64,000 nucleotides of DNA. Source: Beta vulgaris subsp. vulgaris. Lineage: Eukaryota; Streptophyta; Magnoliopsida; Caryophyllales; Amaranthaceae. The DNA is taken from assembly GCF_026745355.1 (NCBI RefSeq), contig NC_079203.1:43702077-43766076 (forward strand). The letters are read 5' to 3'. This document shows, piece by piece, positions 47,301 through 55,595 of the stretch (the first letter of the stretch is position 1; every line of letters starts with the position of its first letter). The position numbers were made by a program, and so were the translations under genes. A model generated the notes under the pieces. It saw nothing but the letters and a program-made list of their open reading frames with translations. It was not told the origin of the DNA and did no database searches.

Positions 47301-50300
47301 TTTTAAAAGGTGGTTTATGACGAAAAGTGTTATTTTAAAGGTGGTCTCTATCATATTTAGGGGGCATTTTGTCAGATCACGTGCTAGACACCAACAAGTT
47401 CACACTGGAGATTTAAAGTCTATAGGAGTATAGATATTTTATTTATAAAGTTTGTTACAAGTTAGTTAAAGTTGGTTATAACTGATTGTAATATCATCTA
47501 TATAAGCTGTCATTTCAGCTACAATAGAACTTGTAACCTCATAAACTGAGATATGAATATAGCTTATTCTTCTCTCTAAACCTTCTCTCTTTTACTTCCT
47601 TTATTTCTTTCTACAAATCTATATGGTATCAGAGCCTGGAATCTCTTTCTGAGATTGAATTTCTTGATTCTGTTTGTAAGAATTCTTCTGTAATCTTGCA
47701 AACAGTGAAGTAATTGTGAAATTTCTTGCATTATTTGCGAAATTTCTTGCAATAAACATTGAAGCATATTAAGATTTTCTTGAAAATGTCTGAAGAATCT
47801 GCAACTAATGGAGATGTTTTGAGTAAAAATCAGCAATCAGATAATGGAGGTATATCTGATCCTTATTTCATTGCTACGTCTGATAATCCAACTGCATCAC
47901 TTGTTTCTACTGTATTTTCTGGAACAAATTTTGTGAGATGGAGTAGAAATGTGAGGCGAGGTTTAATTGCTAAAAATAAAGAAGGTTTTATCAATGGAGA
48001 TATTGTAAAACCTGATGTATTAGCAAAGATTATCAGAAATGGAAGCGTGCAGATTTTATGGTGGTAAGTTCGATATTGAGTTCAATGAGCTCAGAATTAG
48101 CTGATGATTTTGGATATATTGAATCTGCTATAGATCTATGGAGAGAATTAAACGAACGATTTGGTCAAACTAATGGACCATTAGTTTACCAATTAAAGAA
48201 GAGATAGACAATTTGAGACAAGAAAATATGACTATAGTGTCATATTATGGAAAATTGAAGAAGCTGTGGGATGAGATGCAATGTCTAAGACTTTTTCCTT
48301 CTTGTTCTTGTGGTGCTATGAAGAATTGTAGTTGTAATTTTCTTAAAAAGATAACTGAATTTGAAGATGAAGATAAAATGATGAAATTCTTGCTTGGATT
48401 AAACAGTGGATTTGATAATACAGTAACAAATGTATTATCTATGGATCCACTACCAAGTATCAATAGAGTGTTTTCAATTGCTCAGCAAATTGAAAAACAG
48501 AAGGAAGTCAGTGGTGTTGTTATTGAAAGCAAAGCTCTAGCAGCACAAGTGTACAGAAACAATTCAAGAAATGTTCAAGGAAGAAGAGATTGGAGAGATG
48601 AGAAAAAGGACAACATGAATAAACAATGTACTCATTGTAAAGGGAAAGGACATACCATTGATCAATGTTTCAAGATCATTGGTTATCCTGAATGGTACAA
48701 TGCAATTAAGGCTGCAAAGGAAGGCAATTCTACTGGTGCTGGGAGTAAGAGTAAAATTGTGGCTAATGTTCACACTGAAAGTCAGCATTATGTTGATCCT
48801 CTTGTGATTCTACTGGAGATATAGTCTGAATACAGAATGTAAATGCCATATGTCAAAGTTATGAGAGCTATGAAAGGGAAACAACCTTAGTCTGGTGTTG
48901 ATCTCAAGAACAGCTATTCTCTAGCCAATTTTGCAGGTATCATGTCATACTCTTTTAATTGTCATATGAATAAATCCAATGAAGATTGCTTATGGATAGT
49001 AGATTCAGGCGCATGTGACGATATATGACATATAATGAGAATTGGCTAATGAATACAAGAAAAGCTAAATATACCTGTGAAAGTGGGATTACCTGATGGA
49101 AGATGGAAGAATGTGGAGATTATTGGTGATATAAAATTGAGTGATACATAGGTTTTGAAAGATGTTAAGTATACAATCTACTGTCTATTGGAAGATTGAT
49201 TGAACAAAATAACATTTCAGTGCCATTCACAAGTACTGGCTGTTATTTCCAGGACCTTCATAGATCAGTTGTTCTTGGTGCTGGCACAAGAAAACATGGT
49301 TTGTACTATTTTGATAGCTGCAAAAGTCTGAAGATTACTCAAAGACAGGTGAAAGATGATATTGTTGTTTGCAATACTGTGGTAAAAGATGTAGATAGTG
49401 ATGGTAGATCTACTGATGTAGCTTGTTTGTTACCTGATAAAACTGCTACTAGTATAGCTCAGAATAAGAAAGGAAGTAGACATACATTGGATTTAATGCA
49501 TGCTAGGCTTGGGCATGCTTCTCTTTCAAAGATGCAACATATTCCTGATTGTGAATGTAATGGTTTACATGAATACAACTGTGGAGCTTGTTTCAATTCA
49601 AAACAACATAAATTCCTTTCCTATTAGTGTTAATAGGGCTGCTAGTTGTTTGATTTGATCCACATAGATCTATGGGTCCATATAGAATAAGAGCTTTAAA
49701 TGGTGCTTCTTATTTCTTAACTTGCTTGATGATCATAGTAGGTTACTGGACTTTTTATTGCATAACAAGATGCAAGTTGAGAAAACTGTAGCTCATTTCT
49801 TGGAGATGGTATATACTCAATTCAATAAACTGATCAAATGTATAAGATCAGATAATGGGACTGAATTGATTAAAGAAGCTTGTACTGACTTGTTTGCTAG
49901 CAAAGGTATATTACATCAGAAAAGTGTTCCCTATGTTCCACAACAGAATGGAAGGGTGGAAAGGAGACATAGGTCTTTGCTTGAAATTGCTCGGGCATTG
50001 AGGTTTCATGCTTCATTACCTAAGAAGTTCTGGGGTGATTGCATATTGACAGCAACTCACTTGATAAATAAGCTTCCTACTAAAGTTCTAAAGTGGCAGT
50101 CCCCATATGAGGTATTGTTTCAAAAACTTCCTTCATATTCTGAATTAAGAGTATTTGGCTCTCTTTGTTTTGCTTACAATATGCAACTCAAGAGAGACAA
50201 ATTTGACTCTAGAGCAAGAAGATGCATCTTTCTTGGTTATCCTTGTGGACAAAAGGCTTTTAAATTATATGATCTTGATTCCCATACTACTTTTGTTTCT

Positions 50301-53010
50301 AGAGATGTAATATTCTTTGACTCCATATTCCCTTACAAAATTGCTAATATTTGCAATCCTGGTTCTTCTGTTAACACCAAACCTATGATTTAGTTTGGTG
50401 ATGATTCTGAATTTCCTACATCTCTCATACAAAACACAAATAACTCTCAACATACACCTATTTGTCCTTCATCTACTTCTTCTACTCCTAATTCTCTTAC
50501 TCACATTTCAAACACTCATATTTCTTCTCATTCTGATAATTCTATTCCTATAATACAAGTTCCTGTAAGTACTGAATCTATTGATTCAGTTCTTGTTTCT
50601 CATTCTCCCATTAACACTGCTTTTCCTACTCCACTAAGAAAATCTTCCAGAATAATCAAACCTACCACTGCTCTCAATGATTTTGTTGTTGGTTATATAC
50701 CACACACAAATCTCTCTTCTACTGAAAACAATTCTCTCTCATTTGCTGTTAATTCAGCTTAGATTGTGGAACCTAAAACTTATAATCAAGCTAAAAATGA
50801 TCCTAATTGGATCATAGCTATGGATAAAGAAATTCTTGCCCTTGAGAGTAATAACACTTGGGAACTTACTCTTTTACCTGCTGGGAAAAAGGCAATAGGT
50901 TCCAAATGGGTGTTTAAAACTAAATTGCATCCAGATGGTACTATTGACAGATACAAGGCAAGACTAGTTGCTATTGGCTATCAACAAATAGAGGGACAAG
51001 ACTTCATCAAACCTTCTCTCCTGTTGCCAAATTAGCAACAGGTAGAACTGTGATTTCTCTTACTGCTGTTAGGCAGTGGCCTATTTGTCAATTGGATGTG
51101 AATAATGCATTTTTGCATGGCTTTCTTGATGAAGAAGTGTATATGTACCCTCCTGCTGGTTATAATAATGCTAAATCATGTGAAGTTTGTAGACTCAAGA
51201 GGTCAATCTATGGATTGAAACAAGCTTCAAGGCAATGGAACAAAGAACTTAGCAAGTTTCTGAAAAGTTTGGCTTTTGTTCAATCAAAGCAAGATTATTC
51301 TCTTTATACTAGGAGTCAACATGGTGAATTCTTGGTTCTATTAGTATATGTGGATGATATCTTGATCACTGGTACTTCTTCTTCTCAAATAACAGTAGTC
51401 AAGCAAGCTTTGGATCAAGCTTTTACTATCAAAGACATTGGTGCTCTTACTTACTTCCTTGGGATTGAAATTTGTAGAACTAACAAAGGTATTTTCCTTT
51501 CTCAAAGGAAATATATTAAAGGTATCCTTGAAGATGTTGAAATGCAAGAGTGTATCCCTGCTCATGCTCCTTTGTCTTGTGGTTTGAAGTTATCTACTGA
51601 TGTGGGTGACTTATTGACTGAACCTGATGTTTATAGGAGGCTAGTAGGCAGATTGCTTTACTTAGGTATTACTAGGCCAGATCTATCCTATTCTGTGTAG
51701 CATCTGAGTCAATTTATGAATGCTCCTCGAGTTCCACATCTCAAAGCAGCATTACATCTGGTCAGATACTTAAAGGGTACTCTTGATAATGGATTATGGT
51801 ACAATTCAGATACTGATTTTACAATCACAGCTTACAGTGATTCTGACTGGAGCTCATGTCAATTCAGCAGCAGATCTTTGAGTTCTTATGCAGTTTTTAT
51901 TGGCACTAATCTCATTTCATGGAAAACCAAGAAACAATCAAGTGTCAGCAAATCTTCAGCTGAAGCTGAATATAGGAGCTTATCTGCCACTGCCAGTGAA
52001 CTTGTTTGGCTTCAAGGTCTCTTAGAAGATCTTCATGTTTCAGTTTCCTTACCTATCACACTTTATTGTGATAATACTTCTGCACAACACCATACTACCA
52101 TAACCATGCTCTATAACCCATGTTTCAGAAAAACTAAACACATCAAGAGGGATATGCACCACATCAGAGAGCAAGTAGAAGAAGGTTTCATACAAACTGC
52201 TCATATCTCTAGTGCTCATCAGTTAGCAGATTTGTTAACAAAGCCTCTTGCTTCTACTCAACATCAGTTGTTGTGTGCCAAGCTTGGACTCATTTCTAAG
52301 GTCCAGCTTGAAGGGGGAGTATAGGAGTATAGATATTTTATTTATAAAGTTTGTTACAAGTTAGTTAAAATTGGTTATAACTGATTGTAATATCATCTAT
52401 ATAAGCTGTGATTTCAGCTACAATAGAACTTGTAACCTCATAAACTGAGATATGAATATAGCTTATTCTTCTCTCTAAATCTTCTCTCTTTTACTTCCTT
52501 TATTTCTTTCTACAAATCTATAAAGTCAATGTTGAGCAATATAAGTTCATAAAAAGTGGTTTCTCATAAAATTTTCATAATATAAAACCAATATAAAGGG
52601 AGTGTGTATGCTAATATGTACATTACTACCTGGTAATAGATTATTCCTTCTTTCGTTGAGCAATTTTGAAGAAGAGTTTTGGCAGCAACATCAACGCAAT
52701 CGTGGCATGTTTGGAGAAGAAGATTATCCTGGCAGTCGTAGAGGGCATATACTCTATTTGCATGGGATCCTACTATTGAATTGGAATAAGTGTTCGAAGA
52801 GGAGAGGGATGAGAGATTGGAAAATGCTCTTAATAGGTTTGAATTGTAGGTACTATTTTGAGTATAGTTTCCCTTAGAGTATACACAAAATGACTCTATA
52901 AAAGATGAGGATGCTTGTCTTGTTGGGAGAACCAAGAAGGAGAGGATAACGAAGTAGACAAAGAGGTGACAAAAAATGAGTCGTACGCCATGGGAAGCTA
53001 GCAACACCAT
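30889..53010 (-). CDS. Two-DUF26 cysteine-rich repeat secretory protein, 21-kb intron
   Basis: Exon 1 is 53010-52630 (127 codons) and exon 2 is 31431-30889 (180 codons plus stop), joined in phase 0 to 307 aa. Exon 1 has a hydrophobic signal sequence (about residues 10-33), then [14 protein letters not shown] and the first C-x8-C-x2-C ([14 protein letters not shown]). It stops at a strong donor (CAG/GTAGTA) right after GIIYYQ. Exon 2 starts after acceptor ...acaatag with ECMLRYADR, which is exactly what follows in DUF26 proteins. It carries the second motif ([14 protein letters not shown]) and a hydrophobic C-terminus ([13 protein letters not shown]) that could anchor a membrane or GPI signal. 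The intron (31432-52629) holds two copia elements and many smaller insertions. DUF26 proteins act in the apoplast or at plasmodesmata, some as mannose-binding antifungal lectins. No kinase exon is seen. Whether it is still spliced is unproven; otherwise these are two halves of a pseudogene. Confidence 0.68.
31573..31647. repeat. (TA)n microsatellite, left border of the 31.6-33.1 kb element
   Basis: About 37 TA units, 140 bp beyond the exon 2 acceptor of the DUF26 gene. The isoleucine/tyrosine open frames here are artefacts. Confidence 0.97.
31648..33085. repeat. (TA)n-bounded element with internal short-repeat arrays
   Basis: 1438 bp between two (TA)n tracts. The left end reads GGGTTGAGATCCAGTGGG and the right end (reverse complement) CCTTCTTATGTGAGAA. 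The left end also has CCTCTTATGCGAGAA, so the ends are weakly inverted. Inside are an array of 'caaacatgttctaaattatt' variants (31800-32150) and one of 'tttagaacatgatgtacatcg' variants (32190-32440). No protein is encoded. Insertion into TA microsatellites recalls the rice Micron elements; the class is not established. Confidence 0.6.
33086..33160. repeat. (TA)n microsatellite, right border
   Basis: About 37 TA units forming the right border of the element at 31648-33085. Confidence 0.95.
33399..34617 (+). mobile_element. Non-autonomous LTR retrotransposon (family 2)
   Basis: LTR copies begin at 33399 and 34308 (TGTTGGATATAGTG). The first runs to about 33799, where tagtatcaatgtcgggtt replaces the primer site; the second is recognisable to 34617 and seems to lack about 100 bp of 3' sequence. 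A purine tract (gaagcaaggaggtg) precedes the second LTR. The internal part (about 33935-34230) is homologous to that of the element at 29391-30576, although the LTRs differ. Confidence 0.8.
34704..35168 (+). mobile_element. TRIM element, 465 bp
   Basis: LTRs at 34704-34885 and 34967-35168 (TGTTGAAT / TGTTTAAT starts; ...TTTAACA / ...TTCAACA ends) enclose only 81 bp. Those 81 bp consist of the primer binding site tggtatcagagc (34886-34897), a short spacer and the purine tract tgagggggag. The flanks gttca and gttta suggest a 5-bp duplication with one change. It encodes nothing and must have depended on proteins of other elements. Confidence 0.9.
35169..36260. other. Noncoding stretch inside the giant DUF26 intron
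   Basis: At 35500-35690 short motifs of the type 'gaactt(t/a)acttatt' recur many times. At 35985-36235 the plus strand is almost purely purine (agg/aag-rich). No gene or element ends were found. Confidence 0.4.
36261..36504. repeat. Tandem duplication, two units of about 120 bp
   Basis: Units at 36261-36380 and 36381-about 36504, both starting taatggtaggtaa. They share agaaaagtgatatagtat and atacatgcagt with few differences. Confidence 0.85.
36757..37240. repeat. Dispersed repeat R1, copy 2
   Basis: Counterpart of 24002-24440 (see there). This copy starts 'tattttggctcgggcaatgcctcgggtc', a start seen in many plant repeats, and carries tgatggttacgc and aggtcacatgtttga as A/B-box-like segments. 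Confidence 0.55.
37241..38008. other. Noncoding stretch before the old copia
   Basis: AT-rich sequence without gene or element ends. A weakly self-complementary segment (37660-37980) contains related phrases on both strands, such as tttcctttataagtccc against gggccctcctcttgtg, but no clean inverted repeat. Confidence 0.35.
41565..43490. mobile_element. Gypsy-like LTR sequence inserted in the old copia
   Basis: Noncoding sequence separates integrase from the linker before reverse transcriptase. It starts about tgatgaaacatacaatgg. It has LTR-like composition and a downstream 'gttggcgacttc' (43360) that recalls the LTR/primer region of gypsy elements. No internal coding region and no clear target duplication were found, so a solo LTR with unclear limits is my best guess. 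It contains a hAT-type MITE. Confidence 0.4.
41956..42316. mobile_element. hAT-type MITE with reiterated GGATCGGAT interior
   Basis: 361 bp. Left end TAGGGGTGTTCA and reverse-complemented right end TAGGGTTGTGCA form imperfect inverted repeats. Flanks atgcgagg (41948-41955) and gtgcgagg (42317-42324) match at 7 of 8 bases, as for hAT insertions. The interior is dense in GGATCGGAT / ATCCGATCC, including near-identical 21-bp tandem units with 'ccgggttttcggatcgga' at 42070-42140. Open frames here are artefacts. Confidence 0.8.
45458..46414. mobile_element. Non-autonomous CACTA element in the copia 3' LTR
   Basis: 957 bp. Ends CACTACAAAAAG and, reverse complemented, CACTAAAAAAAA. Three-base flanks gct and gtt differ at one position. 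Subterminal regions consist of many copies of 'agagacggat(t)' and 'aatccgtccctaaat', arranged as a higher-order repeat at 45950-46330 that includes 'aaagaagtgcaataaaat' four times. This is typical of CACTA subterminal transposase sites. Comparison with the uninterrupted 5' LTR (38050-38080) shows that the LTR sequence resumes after it. Confidence 0.88.
45735..45905 (-). mobile_element. Putative tRNA-derived SINE inside the CACTA element
   Basis: On the minus strand ttggtgtagttgg (A box-like) is followed after about 35 bp by aagttcgattcc, a near-perfect B box, and then an unrelated body. It interrupts the otherwise repetitive CACTA interior. The limits are approximate; no tail or duplication was verified. 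Confidence 0.5.
46744..47022 (+). mobile_element. Solo LTR of non-autonomous family 1
   Basis: 279 bp, TGTTGGATTATG...TTCAACA, clearly homologous to the LTRs of the element at 29391-30576. A perfect 5-bp target duplication, gaatt, lies on both sides (46739-46743, 47023-47027). Confidence 0.93.
47023..47415 (+). other. Unrecognised sequence between solo LTR and young copia
   Basis: A 64-codon frame (47126-47320) starts [18 protein letters not shown] and is charged and helix-like up to KDKNQ, which is followed by gtaaaa, a possible splice donor. A diverged echo ([10 protein letters not shown]) occurs at about 47371-47400. I do not recognise a family. It could be a fragment of a host gene or of an old element cut by the two neighbouring insertions. 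Confidence 0.3.
47421..52522 (+). mobile_element. Young Ty1/copia retrotransposon with non-TG/CA LTRs
   Basis: LTRs of 203 bp at 47421-47623 and 52320-52522 both start TATAGGAG and end AATCTATA, differing at three positions. The target duplication aagtc is perfect (47416-47420, 52523-52527). The primer site tggtatcagagc starts at 47624 and the purine tract is gaagggggag. Gag begins with the ATG at 47786 (zinc knuckle [14 protein letters not shown] near 48628). Protease remnants lie at about 48990-49190. Pre-integrase [15 protein letters not shown] is near 49492 and integrase at 49720-50390 ([19 protein letters not shown]). Reverse transcriptase spans 50766-51700 ([10 protein letters not shown] near 51346). 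RNase H spans 51716-52324 ([17 protein letters not shown]). Several single stops and frameshifts break the polyprotein despite the near-identical LTRs. It lies in the DUF26 intron, about 110 bp from exon 1. Confidence 0.95.
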
Positions 53011-53323
53011 GCTTAGTTTAGGTTGGAGCCACGTTCAGGGTGTTCTTTTAGGTAGGAATTTGAGACTTGAGAGCAATATATTTATGTTTAAGTGTTGCAC
53101 CAAAATAGGCGCCAGGTTGCTAACGTAATACATCTAGCAATAATTGAAAGATAAGCTTGTTTAATTTATCCCCTTTCGCTATGTATTACACCCATATTTG
53201 GCTCTTAGCATCTCAGAAAGCTGCTTGTATTATACCTTCTATTCTCTCTTGCTTATATATATATTGCTAGAGATATGAGATAATACATATATATTCCGTT
53301 ACTGATTATATCTCATATCTCTA

Positions 53324-53354
<31 letters not shown>
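53011..53354 (-). promoter_or_regulatory. Upstream region of the DUF26 gene with a perfect palindrome
   Basis: This is the 5' flank of exon 1 on the minus strand. No clear TATA box was picked out. A 16-bp perfect inverted repeat (ctagagatatgagata at 53267-53282 and its complement at 53309-53324, 26-nt loop) lies about 260-310 bp upstream of the ATG. A (TA)n tract (about 53327-53354) starts just beyond it. Transposon-derived sequence begins at 53355, so little native promoter remains. Confidence 0.4.
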
Positions 53355-53357
<3 letters not shown>

Positions 53358-54240
53358 GTAGGATCCGCTGAAAACAGCTCTTAATCTGAAAACTGAAAAC
53401 CAGGTAACTTTTAAGCCCTTTGGGGTAACTTTCAACACTTTTAGGGTAACTTTTGTCAGTTTTAGGGTAACTTTATTATATTTGTAGTTCTATATATTTC
53501 AAGGGTAACTTTATTTATTATAAGAGTAACTATTACCACTTTTAGGGTAACTTTTACCATTTTTAGGACAACTTTTTAGATTTTAAGGGTAACTTATTTT
53601 AACTTTGATTATAGTTAAACCTATGAAGGATTCGAACCTACATCGTTGTGTCTTACACAATGTTTTGCCAATTGAGCTAATAGGTTGTATGAATTTCGCC
53701 AAATATATGTTAGTGAGAGGGGTAACAAAGAGCTTTAATACAGCAACTAATAACAATTTTTGGAAACTAATAAAAACAGAGTATGCTACACCATAATGAA
53801 CAAGATAAAAATAACAGAGAGAAACCAAAAGTAAAAAGTAGACAATACCACATGAAACGAAAGATTAGGAAAATTAAAATTATCAGTTTTACATCAGAGA
53901 AAGCAACAACATCCAAGTAATGTAACCATAAGATTTCATAAACACGCAATATAAAGTTACCCTAAAAGTGCATAAAGTTACTCTTGAAATATATATGAAA
54001 TTATCCTAAAATTGCTAAAAGTTAGCCTAAAAACGGTAAAAATTATCCTAAAAGTGGTAATATTTAGTCTTATAATAAATAAAGTTATCCTTCAAATATA
54101 TACAACTACCCTTAATATAATAAAGTTACCCCAAAACTGGCAAAAGTTATCCTAAAAGTGTTAAAAGTTACCCTAAAGGGGTTAAAAGTTACCCTTATTT
54201 TCAGTTTTCAGCCTAAAGATAGTTTTCACGAGATCTCATT

Positions 54241-54242
<2 letters not shown>
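53355..54242. repeat. Foldback unit 1, (TA)n-bounded
   Basis: 888 bp starting GGGGTAGGATCCGCTG and ending GAGATCTCATTCC between (TA)n tracts. The left arm is an array of 'ttttagggtaactttt' variants (about 53402-53600). The right arm (about 53955-54195) is the reverse complement of that array, and both arms keep the same spacer order (a match to 'tatatatttcaagggtaac', then 'ataagagtaact'). The unit can therefore fold into a long imperfect hairpin. The centre holds a tRNA-like sequence. No protein-coding signal. Confidence 0.8.
53618..53686 (-). other. tRNA-like core of foldback unit 1
   Basis: On the minus strand, 69 nt begin AACCTAT and end ATAGGTT, a perfect 7-bp acceptor-type stem. They contain TAGCTCAATTGG (A box) and GGTTCGAATCC (B box). 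The anticodon arm is poor and the D stem does not close, so this is a tRNA-derived sequence, not a working tRNA gene. Confidence 0.6.
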
Positions 54243-54272
<30 letters not shown>

Positions 54273-54275
<3 letters not shown>

Positions 54276-55170
54276 GTAGGATCCGCTGAAAACAGCTCTT
54301 AATCTGAAAACTGAAAACAAGGTAACTTTTAAGCCCTTTGGGGTAACTTTTAACACTTTTAGGGTAACTTTTGTCAGTTTTAGGGTAACTTTATTATATT
54401 TGTAGTTCTATATATTTCAAGGGTAACTTTATTTATTATAAGAGTAACTATTACAACTTTTAGGGTAACTTTTACCATTTTTAGGACAACTTTTTAGATT
54501 TTAAGGGTAACTTATTTTAACTTTGATTATAGTTAAACCTATGAAGGATTCGAACCTACATCGTTGTGTCTTACACAATGTTTTGCCAATTGAGCTAATA
54601 GGTTGTATGAATTTCGCCAAATATATGTTAGTGAGAGGGGTAACAAAGAGCTTTAATACAGCAACTAATAACAATTTTTGGAAACTAATAAAAACAGAGT
54701 ATGCTACACCATAATGAACAAGATAAAAATAACAGAGAGAACACCAAAAGTAAAAAGTAGACAATACCACATGAAACGAAAGATTAGGAAAATTAAAATT
54801 GCAAGAAAGATTATCAGTTTTACATCAGAGAAAGCAACAACATCCAAGTAATGTAACCATAAGATTTCATAAACACGCAATATAAAGTTACCCTAAAAGT
54901 GCATAAAGTTACCCTTGAAATATATATGAAATTACCCTAAAATTGCTAAAAGTTAGCCTAAAAACGGTAAAAATTATCCTAAAAGTGGTAATATTTAGTC
55001 TTATAATAAATAAAGTTATCCTTCAAATATATACAACCACCCTTAATATAATAAAGTTATCTCAAAACTGGCAAAAGTTATCCTAAAAGTGTTAAAAGTT
55101 ACCCTAAAGGGGTTAAAAGTTACCCTTGTTTTCAGTTTTCACCTAAAGATAGTTTTCACGAGATCTCATT

Positions 55171-55172
<2 letters not shown>
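54273..55172. repeat. Foldback unit 2, (TA)n-bounded
   Basis: Second tandem copy of the unit at 53355-54242. It is separated from it only by a 30-bp (TA)n tract and followed by another (about 55173-55204). The copies are nearly identical; this one has a short insertion around 54800 (gcaagaaagatt) and scattered substitutions. Confidence 0.8.
54536..54604 (-). other. tRNA-like core of foldback unit 2
   Basis: Identical in layout to the core at 53618-53686: closing 7-bp stem, A box and B box all unchanged. Confidence 0.6.
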
Positions 55173-55204
<32 letters not shown>

Positions 55205-55207
<3 letters not shown>

Positions 55208-55595
55208 TAGTCAAAAAGAATGGTCAAAAGTAATGAACTTTCATGTTGGAAAATGAAGAAGATGGGTAAAATATTGCATAGGATAGTAATATAGTAGTTT
55301 TTTGTTCAAGAAAAAGAATTTTATGCGTATGACACTACAGCCACTCTATCCTATTCTACTGAAAGGAATATTCTCACAAAGTCACATATGTAATGTAAAT
55401 GTCATTCAGAAAATTTTCTATATAAGTAATACGATTGTCAACTAATTTGACAAGGTCAACTGATATTCGGGGGAGCGGGGTTTTGAGATAAATCCTGAGC
55501 ATCAGCAAAACGTTGAATTCCTAAAAGAGTTGTTTATCCTTTCATGTACGTAGTGAAAGTAGTGTGAAACTCAACACCAAATCAAACCGGAAAAC
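55205..55595 (+). promoter_or_regulatory. Promoter and leader region of the WAK gene
   Basis: TATA-like ctatataagt is at 55419-55428, about 170 bp before the ATG at 55596. Three W-box cores (gtcaa 55437-55441, ttgac 55447-55451, gtcaa 55456-55460) cluster within 25 bp just after it. WRKY factors bind TTGAC in defence-gene promoters; here this is inference from motif density only. The (TA)n tract of the foldback repeat ends at about 55204. Confidence 0.4.

Noticed and set aside
52564..53010. Reading the DUF26 exon at 52.6-53.0 kb as an independent single-domain gene
   Set aside because: The frame runs through a consensus splice donor into unrelated residues (VVMYILAY), and the exact continuation of the domain exists at 31431 on the same strand. 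A split gene explains both better.
53618..54604. Functional tRNA genes on the minus strand
   Set aside because: Acceptor stem and boxes are good, but the D stem does not close and the anticodon arm lacks a proper stem and 7-nt loop.
53583..54770. Duplicated 63- and 81-89-codon open frames in the foldback units
   Set aside because: They cross the tRNA-like core and arrays, show no coding bias, and the two strands are equally open. The duplication itself explains their similarity.
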